From Hyaloscypha bicolor E (taxonomy: Eukaryota > Ascomycota > Leotiomycetes > Helotiales > Hyaloscyphaceae), in assembly GCF_002865645.1 (NCBI RefSeq), contig NW_020194708.1:317623-344257 (forward strand): 26,635 nt of DNA, in the 5' to 3' direction. Position numbers and translations under genes: made by a program. The notes beneath the pieces are model-generated. The model did no database searches and was not told the origin of the DNA. It worked only from the letters and a program-made list of their open reading frames with translations. Below, in pieces: positions 20,930 through 26,635 of the stretch. Numbering within the stretch: position 1 is the stretch's first letter; every line of letters starts with the position of its first letter.

Positions 20930-21060
20930 AATATAATTATATAATCTTATATTTTTTAAATAACTTAATTAGTAACTAATTTTTATTAGGTTTAGTAAAT
21001 TTAGAAATTATATATTAATATTATAATTCTTATTTCTAAATATTAATTATTTTATTAACT
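20930..21060 (+). repeat. Dispersed AT-rich repeat, fragment B
   Basis: This segment aligns directly with about 12893-13035 (ATATAATTATATAATCTTAT, TTTTTATTAGG, TTAGAAATTATATATTAATA, ATTCTTATTTCTAAATATTA). It is an internal fragment of copy A, only about 130 bp long. Confidence 0.75.
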
Positions 21061-21339
21061 TATATATTAAATATTTTATATATATTATATATTACTAATA
21101 AATTACTAATAAGATTTATTTTAACTTTTAAAATAATAGTATTTAATTATATATATTATTTATTTTCTTTAATAATAATAATTAAGAATTATATAAAAAT
21201 AATATTATAATAAAGAACTTTTTTTTATATTTAATTAATTAAAAATTAATTAAATAAGTTTTAAAGGCTTTTAGTATTAATATTTTAAAAAATATATTTA
21301 TATAGCTTAATATTTGATTATTTCTTTATTTATAACAAG

Positions 21340-21990
21340 AAATTTAGAAAGTAAAATATTATAATTTTAAAGAATTTAAAGCTTAAAAGATTTAATTTAA
21401 TAAAAAATCGAAGTTATAATTAAAAAGTTTTAAGAACTTATATAATATATATATATATATATTTTAGAAAGAAATTATTATAAATTAGAGTATTATATAA
21501 ATAAAAATAATAATTACTAAAAAAAAATTTTAAAACTAAAAGAAATGAATTTTATAAAATAATTTAATAATTAAAAGACTAATTATTTATTAATTAATAA
21601 AAACTAATATTTTTTGTTTTTATAAACCAGAATTATAAATAAAATTATTAATAATTATTTCTTTTTTATAATATAAAATAATGGCTTTATTTTTATAAAA
21701 CCGAATTATAAATAAGTATTCTTTAATTCTTTTCTTTAATTCTTAAATATTAATTAATTAATATTTATTTACTAAAAATATATAATATAATATATATAAT
21801 ATATAAATTAATAAAGTACTTAATATTTAAAACTAAGAATTATAATATTATAATATTATAATATAATTTCTAAATTTATTAAGTTTAATAAGAACTAGTT
21901 TATTAATTAAATTATATATAAAATATAAAGTTATATAATTATATCTTATATTTTATATTTTATTACTTATATTTTATTATTTTCTAGCCT
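21340..21990 (-). repeat. Dispersed AT-rich repeat, inverted copy C
   Basis: The reverse complement aligns with about 12858-13510 over most of its length, including TTCTTTTAGTT, ATAACTTCGATTTT and the TTAATAAACTAGTT-type block. Its outer end lies opposite fragment B (20930-21060), so the pair forms an inverted repeat around about 0.8 kb. Confidence 0.7.
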
Positions 21991-23319
21991 TATAATTTCA
22001 TATATAATTCTTAAAATAATAGCTAATTATATATTAAGACTTATACTAAAGCTCTTATATATCTGCGAATTTAGTATATATTAGTAATATAATTAAAAAT
22101 TAGTAATATAGTTATTTCTTTCGAATATTAATTTTCGGAATTTTAGTAAAAATTAAAGAAAAATATTTTATAGTTTATATAAAGCTTATACTATAATTAA
22201 TAAATGAAATTCTCTGATTTTTATATTATATATTTTACTTTATTAGTAACTTTTCTAAAATACTACTATTCTAAGAAATTAATTAATTATATACTAATTA
22301 CGTTTTTACTTATATATTTAATAATTATTTCCTTTTTATTAGTATTTAATCTAACTATATTACTAAAGCCATTATTATAAAATAAAGAAGAATTAAATAA
22401 TAGCCTAATAAAACCGAGCTTTCTAACTAGCTATTTTACTTATATATTACTAAACTTACTAACTTATTTCTTTTTATATCTAGAAGAAACTAGCCTAAAA
22501 TCTATTTTATTTATATAAAAGAGCTTTATTCTATAATTAATTTTCTTCTATTTCCTTTAATTTTCTATTAACTTTTAATAATAAACCTTAAAATTAGTTT
22601 TATTATAATTAATAAATAATAGTTTCTTTCTATAGCTAAAGAACTTCTCTAAATTATATAAAGCTTTTTCCCTATAAATATGCCTTTTATATAAGAGTTT
22701 ACTAGTAATATATTTTATAATATATATATTAGTTTCCTTAATTTAGTAATTTAGATAAGTATTATTATTTATTTCATTTATAATAAAAAGGAACTCTCTA
22801 TAATAAGTAATTTAATATATAGCCGAGCTTTTAGAAATAACTCTATACTTTTATATATGCTTTTTATTATTTTTATCTAGCTTATTATATTATTTCTAAA
22901 ATATTACCTTTTCTCTTATAAGCTTTCTTTCTATAATTAGCCCTATTCTAAATAGCTTGAGCTTAGTTAACTTCTAGTATATTTTCTAGAATCTCTAGAA
23001 ACTAGATATAAGAATATATTTCTTATTATTCTTTATAAAAATAAAATAGTTATTAAGATATTAATTTATATATATTATATATTATATAATTTATAAATAT
23101 AAGGAAGTTTTAGAAAGGTTTTAATATTAGAGAAATTTATAAGAGTAAAATCTCGATTTGTTTATTTATTATAAAATTAGCTTATATTATTATATAAATA
23201 TATAACTAATTAACAAATCTTTTTTTAGTTAGAATTAAACTAACTTTTTATATATATACTATATGGTTTTATATTCTAAAAGGCCCGCTTTAATAAAAGT
23301 ACTAATAATTATTCTATAT
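21991..23319. other. Unassigned AT-rich relic before copy 2
   Basis: Somewhat less AT-extreme than 12561-17644, with GCC, GAGCTT and TCTAGAA words kept. It looks like a RIP-damaged transposon, perhaps read from the minus strand, but I could not place any domain. All frames are closed. Confidence 0.45.
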
Positions 23320-23646
23320 TATAATAAGTATATATAATAGTATATAAATAAATATTAGATATTATAGATCTAGTTTCCTATTTTAGATAAAGCTTATAAT
23401 CGGAATTATATAAGTAATTAGAATTATATAGATTATATAGGATTATATTTCCTAGTTAAGTAAAGTACTTTATAGGCTTAGCTAAATACTAGGGAATATA
23501 TAAAGAGATACTTCTAGCTTTAGAAAAAGGTATTAATTAGTCTTTTATTAGAATTAATTCTTGAAATTAGTTATACTTATAAATATTATTTTATAACTTA
23601 TTTACCTTAATTACTTATATATTATTCTATTATTATATATCTTATA
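23320..23646 (+). repeat. 5' LTR of chromovirus copy 2
   Basis: This 327-bp LTR aligns with the 303-bp LTRs of copy 1. The extra 24 bases are at about 23407-23450, where an AATTATATA-type word is duplicated. CpG and CpA sites of copy 1 (for example TTCGCATGCC) read as TA-rich sequence here. Confidence 0.9.
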
Positions 23647-23717
23647 TTCTAATTAATTTAATTTTTAGAAAGCAGTTTATTATAAGATAATTAAGTTATT
23701 AATAAATAAAACTATAA

Positions 23718-24902
23718 ATAGCTAGAATATTAACTAAAAAGAATATCTTTATTATTACTAGAATAACCTAATTAGGTATTTAGGAAAATATCTAGTTAAG
23801 TACTATTTATATTACCTAGTTAGGAAAAGGAAATAGAACTCAGATACCTTTAAAACTAGTTAATAGAATAATAATAATAAAGAAATTAGTAGCGGCTTGC
23901 TATTATATTATTAAGTTAGAAATAGAAATATAATAGAAAGAAGATTTAGAAAAGCTAGAAGCTTAGATTTATTATTTTAAAGATATTTAAATACCTAGTA
24001 TAGAACCCGTTATATCTCTAGTAATATCCTTAATTTAGAGGGCTCTAAAAACCCGAGAACTATTTACTTACTAGGAAAAAAGTATTAAAAAAGCCTAAGA
24101 TTTCTTTTATTAGGTAAAGTTAAAATAGTATAAAGATAATAGAATTATCTAGGCTATTAATATAATAAAGGTTATATATTATACTTCTTATTTTAAGAAT
24201 ATAATTAGAAATATCTAAAAGTATAAAAAGTAATTAGTAGGTATTAATATTATAGATTAGAAGACCTTTATTAAGTTTATAAAGGATTTTATCTTGAATC
24301 CGGAAAACTATAGTAATAATACTTTTACTAAGTTTAAAGATACTAAATAATAGCCAGGCCAGAATATTTAAAGCTTTATATTTTACTTAAATAGCCTATT
24401 AAATAACTTAGAATATACGGGTTTACTATAAGAATAAAATAACTTATTTAGTAGCTTAAGATAAGAAATCCGGAATAAGATTAATTATTAAGGAAATATT
24501 TTATAAAAAAGAGAAAAGCTTATTTCTATAGCTATAAGAATTAAGAATAATTTAAACCTATTTATTTAACGGAAATATAATAATAAGCTAACGGGATAAT
24601 AAAAGAAAAGAAATAGAAGAAAAGAAAAAGAAAATAATAAAAGAAAACGGAAGAGAAATATATTCCTGTTATAAGATTTATAAAACTAGAATAATAAAGA
24701 TATAGTAATAGAATCTAATATAGTACTTATATTAGTATTTATAAGACCGGATATAATTTATTTTACTTACTAGAAAAAGAATTACTATATTACTACTTAC
24801 CTAAATTAGAAGAAATAGACTTACTATAATTATAATAAGTTTAGCTATAAATTATATAAGTATTTAGAACTAAAGAAGCCAGGAAACAAGTATATCCTAT
24901 AA
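23718..24902 (+). pseudogene. gag: gag relic of chromovirus copy 2
   Basis: This is homologous to copy 1 gag (5192-6376). The initiator reads ATA in place of ATG. Landmarks such as AATCCGGAAAACTATAGTAA (copy 1 has AATCCGGAGAACTATAGTAA) keep the alignment clear. It has more in-frame stops than copy 1. No working product is possible. Confidence 0.85.
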
Positions 24903-26635
24903 TAGTTATACTTATTTATACTATAAAAAATAAGGCCCCTAAAACAAGAATAATAATTAAGGTTATTATTAAGATAAAGAAAGATAAATAAAGAATTAGA
25001 ATATTAGTTAATTCGGATATAAAGGCTAATTATATAAAAAAGAAATTAGCTTTAAATATAAGTATTTTATTAATATTAAAAGTAATTCTTTTATTCTTAT
25101 TAGAAAGAAAAAGAATTTAGTTATATAAAGATTATATTCTTAAAGTTATTACTAAAAATATATTAGAGAACTAAAAAAAGACTAATATATATTTTATATT
25201 ATATAATTTTAATCTAAATTATATTAATATAATACTTGGATTCCTATAGCTTTACTAGATTAATTTCCTAATTTTCTTTAGAGAAGTAATATAAAAATAC
25301 TAGATTTAATTATAGAAAATTAAAGTTCTAAATACTAGAAAGTTTACTAAAATAATAAAATATAAGATATATATTTTTCTATTAATTACCTATTTTATAA
25401 TAAATAGCTAAAAAGTTATTACTATTACTATTAATAGAATAATTATATTTTCCAAGAAGTATTAAGATCTTTTTTAAGTATTTTCTATAGAAGCTATAAG
25501 TATATTATCCGATTATTATATAATAGAATATTATATAAATCTAAAACCAGTATTCTAATTACTATATAGTCCTATATATACTTTATTAGAAAGAAAGCTC
25601 GAAATTCTTTAGAAATATCTTAATACTAGCTTAGAGAAAAAATAAATCAATTATTTTATTAGCCTAGCTAGTACTCTAATTATATTTATTCTAAAGAAAA
25701 AAGACAGCCTATATTTATATATTAATTACTAGAATCTAAATAGAATTATTATTAAGAACTATATACTATTACTATTTATTAATAAAATAATAAATAGATT
25801 TTATAGAATAAAAATATATATAAAGCTAGACTTGAGAGATATTTACTATTAGTTATAAATATAAGAAGATAATAAGTAAAAAATAGTATTCTAAATATAT
25901 TATATTTATTAAACTATCTAATATTCTAGTAATATTTCAGGTATATATTAATTATATACTAATAGGCCTTATAAATATTATTTATTTAGAGAACCCAGAA
26001 TAATATATAATAATAGTCTAATATATATTCGAGTAATTATAATAATACTAGTTCTTTATAAACTTAGTAAAATACAAGTTTAATATAAAGAGAATAAAGT
26101 TCCTGGAATTTATAATTAGCCCAGATAATATAGACATAAAAGCTAGCTAGATTATAGCTATTAGGAAATAACTAGCCCTAAAAAATAATATTCGAGAAGT
26201 TTAAATATTTCTGGGTTTTACTAATTTTTATTAAAGATTTATTTATAAATACTTTAGAATAATAAAAGAATTAACTAATTTATTAAAAACTAGTAAAAAC
26301 CTATAATATTATTTTAGCTAAATAGATAAGGCAGATAATACTTTTAAGAAACTATAAATTATATTTATAATAGTACTAATTCTTTATTATTTTAATCTAG
26401 CCTTAAAGATTTATATAGAAATAAATACTTTAGGATTTATAATTATAAATATAATTTCCTAGCTCTTTAGTAAAAAAATAAAAGCCAGATAATACTTTAT
26501 TATTTTCTATTTAAAGAAAATAACTATAATTAAAAACAGATATAAAATATATAATTCTAAACTCTTAATTATTATTCTAGTATTTTATACTTAATAGTAT
26601 TATCTAGTATATATCTAATATATTATTATTATTAA
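24887..26635 (+). pseudogene. pol: pol relic of chromovirus copy 2, partial
   Basis: This covers protease, RT and the start of RNase H. The protease motif reads VNSD at about 25007, a further change from VNSG in copy 1. In RT, the YxDD-containing segment is missing: about 30 bp between ATTATTTA and TTTAGAG (junction near 25985) are deleted relative to 7481-7510 of copy 1. The deletion is a multiple of three but removes the metal-binding motif. The window ends inside RNase H, so integrase and chromodomain cannot be judged. Confidence 0.88.

Larger units (their letters stand above)
23320..26635 (+). mobile_element. Chromovirus copy 2, 5' half, heavily mutated
   Basis: This aligns collinearly with 4818-8161 of copy 1 from LTR start into RNase H and is cut by the window end. 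It has more A/T than copy 1 at most differing sites. The gag start ATG reads ATA (23718-23720), and many extra stops are present. Length differences include a 24-bp gain in the LTR and a 30-bp loss in RT. The extra mutations imply it went through more rounds of RIP or is older than copy 1. Confidence 0.93.

Overview
The window looks like nuclear DNA of a filamentous ascomycete (Pezizomycotina-type). It joins a short gene-bearing stretch of ordinary composition (about 1-3560) to a very AT-rich, gene-free block (about 3560-26635). That block is built from transposons ruined by C-to-T and G-to-A transitions, the pattern left by repeat-induced point mutation (RIP). Evidence for this origin is the short GT-AG fungal introns with a CTGAC branch site, chromodomain Ty3/gypsy retroelements full of TAG/TAA stops, and two LTRs of one element that differ only by transitions wherever I compared them. 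I could not assign species or genus.

Left part: 1-744 has balanced GC, no convincing ORF and an odd dinucleotide bias. A 79-bp tandem repeat (1153-1549) lies just upstream of the only intact gene I can build, a three-exon gene (1579-2678) for a 322-residue protein with a Ser/Thr-rich disordered N-terminus and about four membrane helices. From 2679 to about 3560 I find no supported gene. Composition then changes sharply.

Middle: a complete but dead chromovirus (4818-11810) has two 303-bp LTRs and a 5-bp target duplication (ATTTT). It holds gag, a -1-frame pol (protease, RT, RNase H, integrase, chromodomain), about 1.35 kb of extra sequence between pol and the 3' LTR that may be a third ORF, and a polypurine tract. 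A 15-bp minisatellite of about 40 units follows (11961-12560). Then come about 5 kb of extremely AT-rich relics, an 85-bp GC-richer foldback (17645-17729), a tandem duplication with a period near 0.95 kb (17880-19600), and a GC-richer island with two copies of a roughly 60-bp CACGTGAC-bearing repeat (19990-20345).

Right part: a probable Ty1/copia RNase H relic (20640-20910), direct and inverted copies of an unidentified AT-rich repeat, and the 5' half of a second, more heavily mutated copy of the same chromovirus (23320 to the window end). It has lost its gag start codon and about 30 bp spanning the RT catalytic motif.

Nothing in the AT-rich block appears able to make a functional protein. 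Its likely role is silent heterochromatin (an AT isochore, possibly pericentromeric or subtelomeric). The most unusual items are the possible extra ORF of the chromovirus, the compact GC-rich foldbacks inside RIP-degraded DNA, the alternating dimer structure of the 79-bp repeat, and the composition of 1-744.
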